From assembly GCA_017501145.1 (NCBI GenBank), contig JAFVXL010000022.1, forward strand, positions 1-34,440: a stretch of DNA of 34,440 nt. The letters are read 5' to 3'. Below the pieces are notes generated by a model. It made no database searches and was not told the DNA's origin. It worked only from the letters and a program-made list of their open reading frames with translations. Origin of the DNA: Clostridia bacterium (GTDB lineage Bacteria > Bacillota > Clostridia > Christensenellales > Pumilibacteraceae). Made by a program: the position numbers and the translations under genes. This document shows positions 15,601-25,156 of the stretch, in pieces (the first letter of the stretch is position 1; each line of letters begins with the position of its first letter).

Positions 15601-17277
15601 TTAAAACTCCTTGAGAATATCGGGTACTACCGTTGCAATTTTCTTAAGCGCACCCTCAGCAAACGGTGATACAAGTCCTGCTCTATCACAAAGCTTGCTA
15701 AACGGTACTGTACCTCCCGCCTTGCAAAACTCTAAGTAGCGACCAAACGCGTCCTTATAATCCTTGCGCGACTCTACCAAAAATCCGAGCGCAATGGTCT
15801 GAGCCAAGCAGTAATCTATATAGTAGAAGGGCGTTTCGTAAATGTGCATTTGGTACTGCCATCTCGTTCCCTTCTCAAGATACGGTATTCCTTCAAAGCT
15901 AAGGTACGGTCTGTACTTACGCTCGAGCTTAAGATATTCTTCGTTGCGCTGAGCGGGCGTAAGGTCGGGATTTGCATATACTATGTGCTGGAATTCATCC
16001 ACTATAGTACCGTATGGGATAAAGCTGATTGCCGCAAGCAAATGCTTGTATCTATACTTGTCAGCATCTTTGCCAAAAAACCTATCCATATACGGCCAGC
16101 ACAAAAACTCCATACTCATAGAATGACACTCTGCCGTTTCGCACCCGCCGATATCAAGCTCCCTGTCACCGTCAAACGCCATATCCATAGCAAGCGCATG
16201 ACCAAATTCGTGAGTTATTACGTCAATATCGTCGGACGAGCCGTTGAAGTTAGCGAGGATAAACGTTTGTCTATAGTCTTCTATTGCCGTGCAATATCCA
16301 CCACCCCATTTGCCCTTACGAGCGTCAACGTCAAACGCGTCCTCCGCTACCATTTTCTTAAAAAGCTCTCCGGTGATAGGCGACATTTCGTCATACATAA
16401 GCTGACCGCGTCGGAAAATTTCGTCTTTGTCTATAATAGGCTTAGGCTCGCCGTCCGTAAAGCAAACCGCGTCGTCATAAAACATATAATTATCTATTCC
16501 AAGCTTAGCCGCAAGCTGCTTTTTGATATCCGTTATTACGGGTACAAGGTCAGTCAAAACGCTCGTTCTAAACTTTTCGACCATGTTTCTATCGTAATCC
16601 ATACGGTCCATATTAAGATATCCAAGCTCAATAAAGCTCTTAAAGCCGAGCTTTTTTGCCATATTGTCCCTAACGTGAACGAGTCTGTCGTATATATCGT
16701 CAAGCTTATCAGCGTGCTTTGACATACCCTTGCCCATAGCCTCACAGGCAGCCTTACGTACATCTCGATTGCCTTCGGCAAGATAACCGCGAAGCACCGA
16801 AAGCGGCATTTCTTCTCCGTTAAACTCAAACACCATCTCCGCCATAAGCTTGTTGTACTCTACTATGATTTCCGCTTCCTTTTGTTTATCCTCAATAATG
16901 CGCGGATCTGACGAAAGAGCTAACATACGGTATTTTTCGAATACAAGCGGAGAAATGCTCTTTTTTAATTCGTCAACAAACGGACTAGCAAGCATCGCCT
17001 TGCCAAAATCATTGTAAAGCTCTGTAAAAATAGGCATTACGCTGTCATAGTACTCTTGCTCTTTTTCGTAAAATTCGTCAAACGAATTAAGCGAAAATCT
17101 TATATTCGTTATCGTTGCCATAGTGGTAAAACCACCCATAACCTTCAACATGTTGTCGTGCGCCGCAAGAGCTTCGTCTGCATTTTTTGCATTTTTAACA
17201 GCTTCCGTGCTTGCCTTAAACTCTTGTTCTACCTTTTTGATGTCGTATCTGCTGTACGGTAAATCTTTTATCTTCAT
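15601..17277 (-). CDS. M3 family oligoendopeptidase
   Basis: This is a cytosolic zinc metallopeptidase that degrades oligopeptides. The 558-residue product has the M3 active site ITHEFGHALAMD, with His356, Glu357 and His360. The downstream CETAECHSMSMEFL supplies the third zinc ligand, probably Glu383. The size and the YRQTFILANFNGSSDDIDV segment fit the compact clostridial oligoendopeptidase F-like subfamily. The ATG at 17277 is preferred to an upstream in-frame codon at 17343: AAAGGAG lies just upstream of it, and the longer frame would run through the promoter. Confidence 0.92.
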   Translation of the reverse strand: MKIKDLPYSRYDIKKVEQEFKASTEAVKNAKNADEALAAHDNMLKVMGGFTTMATITNIRFSLNSFDEFYEKEQEYYDSVMPIFTELYNDFGKAMLASPFVDELKKSISPLVFEKYRMLALSSDPRIIEDKQKEAEIIVEYNKLMAEMVFEFNGEEMPLSVLRGYLAEGNRDVRKAACEAMGKGMSKHADKLDDIYDRLVHVRDNMAKKLGFKSFIELGYLNMDRMDYDRNMVEKFRTSVLTDLVPVITDIKKQLAAKLGIDNYMFYDDAVCFTDGEPKPIIDKDEIFRRGQLMYDEMSPITGELFKKMVAEDAFDVDARKGKWGGGYCTAIEDYRQTFILANFNGSSDDIDVITHEFGHALAMDMAFDGDRELDIGGCETAECHSMSMEFLCWPYMDRFFGKDADKYRYKHLLAAISFIPYGTIVDEFQHIVYANPDLTPAQRNEEYLKLERKYRPYLSFEGIPYLEKGTRWQYQMHIYETPFYYIDYCLAQTIALGFLVESRKDYKDAFGRYLEFCKAGGTVPFSKLCDRAGLVSPFAEGALKKIATVVPDILKEF

Positions 17278-17314
17278 ATTACACTCCTTTGAATTGCCCT
17301 TGATTTCCACTTTA

Positions 17315-17343
17315 AGTATAACAAAAACGTCCGCATAAGTCAA
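17315..17343 (-). promoter_or_regulatory. Sigma-A promoter of the M3 peptidase operon
   Basis: On the minus strand TTGACT (plus 17338-17343) and TATACT (17315-17320) are spaced by 17 bases, about 38 bases before the start codon. Confidence 0.88.
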
Positions 17344-17353
17344 GGATTAATAC

Positions 17354-17392
17354 AAAAAAAAGACGCGCTACGTCAAATTTACGCAACGCGCC
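17354..17392 (-). terminator. Rho-independent terminator of the GATE membrane-protein gene
   Basis: The transcript forms a 12-bp stem, GGCGCGUUGCGU with ACGUAGCGCGUC (some G-U pairs), followed by eight U (plus 17354-17361). Confidence 0.9.
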
Positions 17393-17418
17393 TAATTTTA
17401 TTTTACTTTTAATTAGTC

Positions 17419-18828
17419 TTACAAAAGTAACGCAAACAAAGCGTACAACCAGTGCGCGCTAAAGCCTGCCACTACACCGCCGATCGTGTGGTACAAAATC
17501 GAGCTAGTAGTAAATTTACGAAAACCAAGGCTGTCCATCATAGCAACGTGAGTAGACAAATATCCACTCCAGAACATACACATAGACGTAAATACGGCTA
17601 TTTCGGTTGCGGTATAAAGTCCGTCTTCTACAAGTGCAATCGCTGCGCCCGCGCTACCAAGAGCAGTAATAGGAATACTTATAGCTGTGCCCGTTTCGAA
17701 GCCGAAAAGCGGGTTAAGAATAACCGAAAGCTTTTCGCCTACCCACGGCAACAAGCCTACGCCTTCGCCTGCCGCACCCGTCCAGCCACCGTCAAGCGCC
17801 TGTCCGTCACTGAGAATCATAACAAAGTTAGCTATAATAAGTACGCCCGGAATAATTGCAAAGCCGATCTTTACACCAGACGCGCCACCTTCTAGAAGGC
17901 TATCAAAGAATCTTTGAACGATTCCGCCCTTACGAACCTCACGCTCGTTGACTGCGTCAAACTTATGTCCATCGTCTTCGACCGCGTTTTCTTCTGTGCC
18001 AAAAAGCTTTTTGGTCTTATGCAACATCAAACGAGTAGCCAAAACACTACCGATCACCGCGCCCAAAACACCCATCGCAACGGCAAGACCGGTCGAGCCC
18101 TCTCCTGCTGGCGTTTTGTTAGCCATAGTCATTACAACTATAAGACCCATACCAAACGCAGTACCGAGGTTGGTTAATCCTGCAAGCTGGTACTTTTTGA
18201 AATATTTACGATATCTTACGTCGTCGGCAAGGGTAAGAACTGCCGGGTTATCAGAAAGGAAGGTAGAAAAAATTGCTACAGACGTTGCTCCGGGCATACC
18301 GTAAAGCGGCTTCATAAGCGGCGAAAGCGCTTTGTTTGCAAGCGAAATTACACCAAACTCGGTAAGCACAGAGCTAAGCGCGCCTATAACTACGGCTATT
18401 GCCATAAGATAAAAGCAGGTGTTGAGCAACAAGTCAAGCGCATTGTTAAATAGAGTGTTGAGCATATTGCCAAAACCCATAACAAACGCAATTGCGCCAA
18501 ACAGTAAAATCACTACTCCAAGAGCCACAAATCCTTCTACGCTGACTGCTTTTTTGATGGCGAACTTGCCGCCTTCATCCATATCTTCGCCTCTAACTTT
18601 ACGGCGAGGTCTACGGAAAAAGTCAAGCATGTTTCTACGACGGTATTCACGCGGGAGCTCTTCTACAGGGTCCTCGTTCTTAATTGCCGTCGAAGGCTGT
18701 TCCTCGTTAGACTGACTGCTTTCTTGCTCTGCCGCTAGGCCTTGATCTGTTGTGGGCAAGTCGCAAGGCTGCTCTTGTTCAATCCCCAACTCTTGCTCAG
18801 AGTTTATCTCTTTCTTTGGATCTTCCAT
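17419..18828 (-). CDS. Nucleoside-recognition (GATE) domain membrane protein
   Basis: The 469-residue product has a hydrophilic N-terminal extension of about 85 residues, rich in Glu and Gln (for example ELGIEQEQPCDL), ending in basic RRRNMLDFFRRPRRKVRG. About eight or nine transmembrane segments follow. The core motifs AIFSTFLSDNPAVLTLADDV and TAISIPITALGSAGAAIALV, with paired internal repeats, resemble the nucleoside-recognition/GATE family (SpmA/YjiH relatives, CD0519-like clostridial proteins). Substrate unknown. It is monocistronic, with its own promoter and terminator, and divergent from nifJ. Confidence 0.8.
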   Translation of the reverse strand: MEDPKKEINSEQELGIEQEQPCDLPTTDQGLAAEQESSQSNEEQPSTAIKNEDPVEELPREYRRRNMLDFFRRPRRKVRGEDMDEGGKFAIKKAVSVEGFVALGVVILLFGAIAFVMGFGNMLNTLFNNALDLLLNTCFYLMAIAVVIGALSSVLTEFGVISLANKALSPLMKPLYGMPGATSVAIFSTFLSDNPAVLTLADDVRYRKYFKKYQLAGLTNLGTAFGMGLIVVMTMANKTPAGEGSTGLAVAMGVLGAVIGSVLATRLMLHKTKKLFGTEENAVEDDGHKFDAVNEREVRKGGIVQRFFDSLLEGGASGVKIGFAIIPGVLIIANFVMILSDGQALDGGWTGAAGEGVGLLPWVGEKLSVILNPLFGFETGTAISIPITALGSAGAAIALVEDGLYTATEIAVFTSMCMFWSGYLSTHVAMMDSLGFRKFTTSSILYHTIGGVVAGFSAHWLYALFALLL

Positions 18829-18858
18829 TGAAATGTCTCCACTAAAATAATACCTAAA

Positions 18859-18887
18859 ATTATAATGTTTTCAGCTAAGGCTGTCAA
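18859..18887 (-). promoter_or_regulatory. Consensus sigma-A promoter of the GATE membrane-protein gene
   Basis: On the minus strand TTGACA (plus 18882-18887) and TATAAT (18859-18864) match consensus with 17-base spacing, about 30 bases before the start codon. Confidence 0.9.
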
Positions 18888-19018
18888 TCAATTTAAGTCC
18901 TTTATGCAACAATTTTCTTTTTTGGTTCTTTTGTTGTTTTTTGTAAGTAAAACAGAGCTATTTTTTATATTAAAATCAATATTTTTACGCCCTTTTTGTT
19001 ACAAAGCAAGCAAAATAT

Positions 19019-19047
19019 TTGACTAATTTACATCAAAATATTATAAT
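19019..19047 (+). promoter_or_regulatory. Sigma-A promoter of nifJ
   Basis: TTGACT (19019-19024) and TATAAT (19042-19047) are spaced by 17 bases. The leader to the nifJ ATG is about 58 bases and ends in GGAGG. The rest of 18888-19018 is AT-rich with no further signal I can name. Confidence 0.88.
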
Positions 19048-19111
19048 AAAAATGTTGTGGCTTACGCTCAACGATCAAACTTAGGTTAAATTCCAATTAC
19101 GGAGGTAAATT

Positions 19112-22100
19112 ATGAAGAAAATGACCATTGATGGCAACACCGCCGCGTCGCATATTGCTTATGCGTTTAGCGAAGTAGCTGCCATTTACCCCATCACTCC
19201 GTCCTCTCCGATGGCGGAATACGCTGACGAATGGTCCGCTCAGGGCAGACTTAATATGTTCGGCGAGCCGCTTCGTCTTGCAGAAATGCAAAGTGAAGGC
19301 GGTGCTGCAGGTGCTGTTCACGGCTCTCTCGCAGCAGGTGCGCTTACGACCACGTACACGGCGAGTCAGGGCTTGCTCCTTATGATCCCCAACATGTACA
19401 AAATCGCAGGCGAACTTCTTCCCACTGTATTCCACGTAAGCGCTCGTGCTCTTGCTGCTCACGCGCTTAACATCTTCGGTGACCATGCAGACGTTATGGC
19501 TTGCAGACAGACTGGATTTGCAATGATCGCATCCAACTCTGTTCAAGAAGCTATGGACCTTGCGCTTGTATCTCACCTTTCTACTCTTAGAGCAAAGGTT
19601 CCGTTCTTGCACTTTTTTGACGGTTTCCGTACCAGCCACGAAGTTTCCAAAATTGACGGAATCGAATACGAAGAAATTCGCGCTCTTTGCGAGAAGCTTG
19701 GTCTTATGGAAGACATCAAGGACTTCAAGTCCCGCGCTCTTAACCCCGAGCATCCGCACCAAATGGGTACCGCTCAAAACCCCGACATCTACTTCCAAAA
19801 CCGCGAAGCTGCTAACAAGTACTACGAAGCTACTCCCGCTATCGTTAAAGAAATGATGGCTGCAGTAAGCGAGCTTACCGGCAGAAAGTATGAGCTTTAT
19901 CAATATTATGGATCTGAGGACGCTACCGACGTTATCGTAATGATGGGTTCTGGCTGCGATGCTGCAGAAGAAACCGTTGATTACCTTACCGCAAAGGGTA
20001 AGAAGGTCGGCTTGCTTAAGGTAAGACTTTACCGTCCCTTCTCCGCTAAGGATTTCATTGACGCAATTCCCGCTACCGTTAAGCGCATAGCTGTTATGGA
20101 TAGAACTAAGGAAGCTGGCTCACTTGGCGAACCGCTTTACCTTGACGTTTCTGCAGCTCTTACCGAGTGTGGTCGCAAGATCTCCGTTATCGGCGGTAGA
20201 TACGGTCTTGGTTCTAAGGAATTCAACCCCTCTATGGTTAACGCTATTTACGAGAACCTTAAGAGCAAGAATCCTATCAACCACTTTACCGTTGGTATCA
20301 ACGACGACGTTACCCACAAGTCGCTCGAGATCAAGAACTTCATCAACGCTTCGCCTGCTGGCACTAGCCGTTGCAAGTTCTACGGTCTTGGCTCTGACGG
20401 TACCGTTGGCGCTAACAAGAACAGCATTAAGATTATCGGTGACCACACCGACATGTACGCTCAGGGTTACTTCGTATACGACTCCAAAAAGAGCGGTGGT
20501 ATAACCATTTCACACCTTCGTTTTGGTCAAACCCCCATCAAGTCGAGCTACCTTATCGACCAAGCAGACTTCGTTGCTTGCCACAACCCCTCGTACGTAA
20601 CTAGATACAACATGACCTCTGACATTAAGAAGGGCGGCGTATTCGTTCTTAACTGCAAGTGGTCGCTTGCTGAGCTTGAAGCTAACCTTCCCGCTTCGAT
20701 GAAGAACGATATCGCTTCTAAGAAGATTAAGTTCTACACCATCGATGCTCTTAAGATTGCTAACAATGCAGGCATGGGCAACAGAATTAACGGCGTAATG
20801 CAAGCAGCTTTCTTCAAGCTCGCTGACATTATCCCCTACGCTGATGCAGAAGGCTACATGAAGCAAGCTATTAAGAAGACCTACGGCAAGAAGGGCGAAG
20901 ACGTTGTTAAGAAGAATTGCGACGCTATCGACAACGCTATTGCAGGTCTTAAGCAAGTAAAATATCCCAAGACTTGGGCTACCACTACCGAAGGCGCTTC
21001 TATCGAAACTACCTCGGATGACGAATACTATCGTAACTTTATTCTTCCTATCGTATCTCAAGAAGGTGACAAGCTTCCCGTTTCGGCATTTAACGCTGAC
21101 GGAACAGTTCCCACCGCTACCACCAGATACGAAAAGCGCGGTATTGCTGCAAAGGTTCCCGCTTGGATTGCTGACAACTGCATCCAATGCAACATTTGCT
21201 CGCTCGTTTGCCCGCACGCTTGTATCCGTCCGGTGCTTGTTAAAAATGACGCTAACCTTCCCGAAGGATTTAACGTTAAGCCGGCAATCGGTCTTGAAGG
21301 ATACTCCTTCCGTATGCAGCTTTCTCCGCTTGACTGTACTGGTTGCGGTAGCTGCGCTAACGTATGCCCGTCCAAGAATAAGGCTCTCGTTATGAAGGCT
21401 CTTGACGAGGTTGCTCCGCTTGAAGAAGCTAACTACAGCTACTCGCTTACCGTTGAAGACGTAGACGTTACCAACAAGTTCAAGCCTGAAACCGTTAAGG
21501 GTAGCCAGTTCTTACAACCGCTCTTCGAATTCTCGGGCGCTTGCGCAGGCTGCGGCGAAACTCCGTACGTTAAGCTTATTACTCAGCTCTTCGGTGACAG
21601 AATGGTTGTTGCTAACGCAACAGGTTGCTCGTCCATCTACGGCGGCTCCGCTCCCACCTGCCCATACGCAGTTAACAAGAAGGGCCACGGTCCTGCTTGG
21701 GCTAACAGCTTGTTCGAGGACAACGCAGAGTTCGGCTATGGCATGAATCTTGCTTACAGCACTCGCCGTAACGCTCTTGCTAACAAGATCGCTAAGCTTA
21801 TGGAAGAATCCTCTTGCGAAGATTGCAAGGCTGCTTGCAAGGCTTGGCTCGAGGGCAAGGACGACGCTAACGCAAGCAAGGCTGCTAGCGAAGCTCTTAT
21901 TAAGGTTCTCGAAAAAGGCATGAGCTGCGATTGCAAGAAGGCTGATCTCGTTAAGGAAATTTACGCTGAAAGAGATTGCCTCGTTAAGAAATCTATTTGG
22001 ATCTTCGGTGGCGACGGTTGGGCATACGATATCGGTTACGGCGGACTTGACCACGTACTCGCATCCGGCGAAGACGTAAATATCCTCGTTCTTGATACCG

Positions 22101-22630
22101 AAGTTTACTCCAACACCGGTGGACAATCGTCCAAGGCTACTCCGACCGGCTCGGTTGCTAAGTTCGCTGCAAGCGGAAAGCGCACCAAGAAAAAGGACCT
22201 CGGCATGATGGCTATGAGCTATGGCTACGTTTATGTTGCTCAAGTTGCAATGGGCGCTAACCAAAATCAACTTATGAAGGCTATCACCGAAGCTGAAGCT
22301 TACCATGGACCTTCGATCATCATTGCTTACGCTACCTGTATCAACCACGGTATCGATATGAGCAACGGTCAGCTCGAAACCAAGAAGGCTGTTGAATCCG
22401 GCTACTGGCAGCTTTACCGTTACAATCCGGACCTTGTAGAGCAAGGCAAGAATCCGTTTATTCTTGACTCTAAGGATCCGACGGGCAACTACCAAGAATT
22501 CCTTGCTGGCGAAACCCGCTATAAGACTCTTAAGGCTTCTAGACCTGAGCTTGCTGCAGAACTCTTCGCAAGAGCTGAAGAAGATGCAAAAGTAAGACTT
22601 GCAAGCTACAAGGCAAAAGCAGATAAATAA
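19112..22630 (+). CDS. nifJ: Pyruvate:ferredoxin (flavodoxin) oxidoreductase
   Basis: PFOR converts pyruvate and CoA to acetyl-CoA, CO2 and reduced ferredoxin, the central step of clostridial fermentation. The 1172-residue single chain has all expected domains in order. The pyrimidine-binding domain has AYAFSEVAAIYPITPSSPMA. The gamma domain has GLGSDGTVGANKNSIKIIG. The 2x4Fe-4S domain has CIQCNICSLVCPH near residue 690 and CTGCGSCANVCP near residue 743. The C-terminal TPP domain has SGACAGCGETPY near 810, GDGWAYDIGYGGLDH near 967 and the NTGGQSSKATPTG motif. GGAGG precedes the ATG. It stands alone between its own promoter and terminator. Confidence 0.98.
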   Translation: MKKMTIDGNTAASHIAYAFSEVAAIYPITPSSPMAEYADEWSAQGRLNMFGEPLRLAEMQSEGGAAGAVHGSLAAGALTTTYTASQGLLLMIPNMYKIAGELLPTVFHVSARALAAHALNIFGDHADVMACRQTGFAMIASNSVQEAMDLALVSHLSTLRAKVPFLHFFDGFRTSHEVSKIDGIEYEEIRALCEKLGLMEDIKDFKSRALNPEHPHQMGTAQNPDIYFQNREAANKYYEATPAIVKEMMAAVSELTGRKYELYQYYGSEDATDVIVMMGSGCDAAEETVDYLTAKGKKVGLLKVRLYRPFSAKDFIDAIPATVKRIAVMDRTKEAGSLGEPLYLDVSAALTECGRKISVIGGRYGLGSKEFNPSMVNAIYENLKSKNPINHFTVGINDDVTHKSLEIKNFINASPAGTSRCKFYGLGSDGTVGANKNSIKIIGDHTDMYAQGYFVYDSKKSGGITISHLRFGQTPIKSSYLIDQADFVACHNPSYVTRYNMTSDIKKGGVFVLNCKWSLAELEANLPASMKNDIASKKIKFYTIDALKIANNAGMGNRINGVMQAAFFKLADIIPYADAEGYMKQAIKKTYGKKGEDVVKKNCDAIDNAIAGLKQVKYPKTWATTTEGASIETTSDDEYYRNFILPIVSQEGDKLPVSAFNADGTVPTATTRYEKRGIAAKVPAWIADNCIQCNICSLVCPHACIRPVLVKNDANLPEGFNVKPAIGLEGYSFRMQLSPLDCTGCGSCANVCPSKNKALVMKALDEVAPLEEANYSYSLTVEDVDVTNKFKPETVKGSQFLQPLFEFSGACAGCGETPYVKLITQLFGDRMVVANATGCSSIYGGSAPTCPYAVNKKGHGPAWANSLFEDNAEFGYGMNLAYSTRRNALANKIAKLMEESSCEDCKAACKAWLEGKDDANASKAASEALIKVLEKGMSCDCKKADLVKEIYAERDCLVKKSIWIFGGDGWAYDIGYGGLDHVLASGEDVNILVLDTEVYSNTGGQSSKATPTGSVAKFAASGKRTKKKDLGMMAMSYGYVYVAQVAMGANQNQLMKAITEAEAYHGPSIIIAYATCINHGIDMSNGQLETKKAVESGYWQLYRYNPDLVEQGKNPFILDSKDPTGNYQEFLAGETRYKTLKASRPELAAELFARAEEDAKVRLASYKAKADK

Positions 22631-22644
22631 TTTACCTTATATAT

Positions 22645-22681
22645 AAAAAAGGAGCTGTCCTATTTGGACGGCTCTTTTTTT
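22645..22681 (+). terminator. Rho-independent terminator of nifJ
   Basis: GAGCTGTCC-TATTT-GGACGGCTC (one G-U pair in RNA) is followed by eight or more T. The 130 bases after it, up to the lipoprotein stop at 22814, show no other feature I can support. Confidence 0.92.
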
Positions 22682-22813
22682 GCGCTTAATACTATCTTCT
22701 TATGTCCTTGCTTCCTTTTTGTGCCTTTATACTTCGGTTTATAGTTCTTTTAGTATAAAAAAGAGACTTAGCATAAAGCGCACTAATCGTTCTTATTGAC
22801 TCTAATATTCTAT

Positions 22814-25117
22814 TTATCTATATAGCATAACCAAAAGATAGTCGCCTACTATCGCCCACGGAACAGCTTGAGCCACCAAAACTTCAGTTATTGCCGCGTT
22901 AATGTATATCGTGTTTGCCCTAAAGTATGCTTTAGCCTTTTGACTAAGACGAATTTCTATAACGTAGAATTCGCGCTCAATTACGCTATCTCCTATGCTA
23001 AAATCATAAAACGCATTTTTTGCGCCGTATTCAATCGAGTTAGCTAGCTCATAAACGGACGAATCTTTTACGTGTAAAGTCGCGTTTTCGTCGCACCTAC
23101 TATCGTACCAGTCATAAATATGGTTAGCCTTAGGATAAAGGCTAGAATCATTTTCTTTGTGTGTGAGCATTTCGCTATCCGCTTTGAGATAATAAGCGTG
23201 TAACGCGCCTTCAAAGGTAGCGCCGTTGATCGTAATTAGACTATCCCCCCACGTTGCGTCTATTACGTACCAATACCCGTCCAAGCAAACCTTATTCCAA
23301 GCGTGACGGCTTACCGTGCCATTGTCGGTTATTCCTACTACTCTTACGCACGGAATATCTGCCATATTACAAAGCAAACTCACCGCCTTAGCAATTCCGT
23401 CGCATACTGCAAAGCCGTAATCAAAAACTCCCTCTAGGTAGTACGCCGGCTGCTTGACTGCGTAATTTACGTCAGAAACAGCAACAACCTCATAGTCGTA
23501 AGAGGTGTTCCACATTACCCACTCGTATATAGCTCGAACCTTTTGCTCGTCGTTCATATCGTTAGCCAAAATTTGGCTTAAAGTATCGGTAGCCTTGTCA
23601 TAAATGCGCTGTGCGCTAGAGCCTTGCACCGGCACAGGCTGGTATCCCTTTTGTACCACGAAATACAGCTCATCTGACGTTTCTACCTCCGCCTCGGCCA
23701 CACTTTGCGAGATAGTATAGCCGCTAGAAAAGGACGGGGTAAGAAGCGATTGATAGCTCGTTTTGTAGCTTACGTCCGCTTGCTCGGGTTCGCCCTGCGT
23801 ATAAAACATTAGCTCAAAGGTAACTACGTTGCCGTAATCCGCCTTACCTATTGCCTTAAGCGAATAACTACCTGTTTGTTCAAGACGCGACCAACCTTTG
23901 CTAAGTAGTGTCGCTGCGCTAAAATGGCTATCATACCCCATATACGCGCTTAACGTAACAACCTCTGACTCGCTGCCCTTTACAGCCTGCGGACGAAAAA
24001 TAAGCGCGTACGCAATAAGGTCATATATTTCTTGGTCGCTGGTAAGATAATAATTCCCATCAAAATATTTTTTGTTAAGATAGCTTATTTGTTCGTTGTT
24101 TATAACGGGAGTTTGCACCTCAACCGTGTCCGACTCTGTCAAATAGTCGTTAGCAAGGCACGTTACGCTTATACAAGTCGCCTCATATAAATCCACGATA
24201 TTAGTTATTTCAAATTGCGTTTGGTCCGTTTCAAAAGTTTGTTGCCCTATCGAAATTCGGTAATTCGACTGTGAGCCTTCCCACTTTAGATATACGCTTG
24301 GATACGAATCCACGTCCACTCTAAGATTAGCTAGATCCGCTTTGCCAAATACGGTAACGGTCATTTCATTAGTTTTTATTCCATTAACCAACGCGTATAC
24401 TGTATAAATTCCTGCTGACGAAGGAAAAAACTCAAAGCTCTCTCCGCTTGCAATCTTTCCATCTTGGCTATACCACTCCACGACGTAATGCTCTCCGCTT
24501 ACTTGCGCACTAAAGGCTACCCGCGAGCCTACGCTAATTTGCGTTTGGGATGCAGTTATAGTGGGCGCTGACGAAAATTCTTGATAACAAACTGCCGTAA
24601 CAGAACTTGTTGTACCGTCAGCCGTTGCCGAAATCGTATATACGCCATAATCCTTAACTTCAAGCTGATAATTTTTGCCAACTCCTACAGTAGCTCCGTT
24701 TTTCTTCCATATGATTTCTTTTGAATCGTCAGCATTGTCCGCTATGCGCGCGTAAAACTCCATAACGCTACCCTTAACGGTTGTAAACGGAGAGCTTTGG
24801 CAGTTAACGGTTAGCTCTGTCTTTGCGTAGCTTACCGTAACGGACGCAGTTGCCAAATTTAGTCCTTGCGTAACTAATATTTCGGTCGTTCCCACTTTGA
24901 GCCCCTTAAGCACCGTGCCACTTATAAGCGAGACAACCGAGCTGTCTACAATGCTCACGTTGCAATCGCCGCTTACATACTCAGCCACGTCAACAAACTC
25001 TCCTACGGTAAGCGAAAATTCGTCCTTTGACAAAAATGGATCTTGCTGACAAGACAACAATAAAGCGGCTGACAAAACCACGATTATAGATAACGCGATA
25101 ACCAAAAGCTTTTTCAT
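22814..25117 (-). CDS. Lipoprotein with Ig-like repeats and a transglutaminase-like domain
   Basis: The 767-residue product starts MKKLLVIALSIIVVLSAALL, followed by a lipobox (LLSC, Cys23), so it should be a surface lipoprotein. Several beta-sandwich segments follow: a BIG2-like region with SLTVGEF and GLKVGTTEILVTQG, then Ig/PKD-like repeats with WKKNGATVGVG and WYSQDGKIASGE. A transglutaminase-like domain near the C-terminus has the triad Cys572 (GFAVCDGIAKA), His605 (SRHAWNKV) and Asp620 (YVIDATWGD). Such domains act as peptidases or cross-linkers; which applies here is unknown. The ATG at 25117 has no Shine-Dalgarno and lies 7 bases after a -10 box. A longer frame to 25144 would run through that promoter. 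Confidence 0.88.
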   Translation of the reverse strand: MKKLLVIALSIIVVLSAALLLSCQQDPFLSKDEFSLTVGEFVDVAEYVSGDCNVSIVDSSVVSLISGTVLKGLKVGTTEILVTQGLNLATASVTVSYAKTELTVNCQSSPFTTVKGSVMEFYARIADNADDSKEIIWKKNGATVGVGKNYQLEVKDYGVYTISATADGTTSSVTAVCYQEFSSAPTITASQTQISVGSRVAFSAQVSGEHYVVEWYSQDGKIASGESFEFFPSSAGIYTVYALVNGIKTNEMTVTVFGKADLANLRVDVDSYPSVYLKWEGSQSNYRISIGQQTFETDQTQFEITNIVDLYEATCISVTCLANDYLTESDTVEVQTPVINNEQISYLNKKYFDGNYYLTSDQEIYDLIAYALIFRPQAVKGSESEVVTLSAYMGYDSHFSAATLLSKGWSRLEQTGSYSLKAIGKADYGNVVTFELMFYTQGEPEQADVSYKTSYQSLLTPSFSSGYTISQSVAEAEVETSDELYFVVQKGYQPVPVQGSSAQRIYDKATDTLSQILANDMNDEQKVRAIYEWVMWNTSYDYEVVAVSDVNYAVKQPAYYLEGVFDYGFAVCDGIAKAVSLLCNMADIPCVRVVGITDNGTVSRHAWNKVCLDGYWYVIDATWGDSLITINGATFEGALHAYYLKADSEMLTHKENDSSLYPKANHIYDWYDSRCDENATLHVKDSSVYELANSIEYGAKNAFYDFSIGDSVIEREFYVIEIRLSQKAKAYFRANTIYINAAITEVLVAQAVPWAIVGDYLLVMLYR

Positions 25118-25124
25118 AATAATA

Positions 25125-25154
25125 ATTATAACACAATCCAACAATTTATTTCAA
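25125..25154 (-). promoter_or_regulatory. Promoter implying a leaderless mRNA
   Basis: On the minus strand TTGAAA (plus 25149-25154) and TATAAT (25125-25130) are spaced by 18 bases. Only 7 bases separate the -10 from the lipoprotein ATG, so transcription should begin at or within a base or two of the start codon. No AGGAGG-like sequence is present in the gap, which reads TATTATT. Confidence 0.7.
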
Positions 25155-25156
25155 GT

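Noticed and set aside
18888-19018. Redox (Rex-type) operator before nifJ at TTTTTGTTACAAAG
   Set aside because: It resembles a palindrome only over about 11 bases and does not match the TTGT...ACAA spacing I know for Rex sites.
21512-22495. 327-codon open frame opposite nifJ
   Set aside because: It is a mirror of the PFOR C-terminal domain with no ribosome-binding site or family resemblance. Highly biased codon use in nifJ explains the lack of stops.
22682-22813. Small coding sequence between nifJ terminator and the lipoprotein gene
   Set aside because: The only ATG frame is about 18 codons with no ribosome-binding site or recognisable composition.
25118-25144. Upstream start (TTG) for the lipoprotein gene
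   Set aside because: The added residues (LDCVIIII) come from the promoter -10 region and spoil a standard lipoprotein signal peptide beginning MKKLL.
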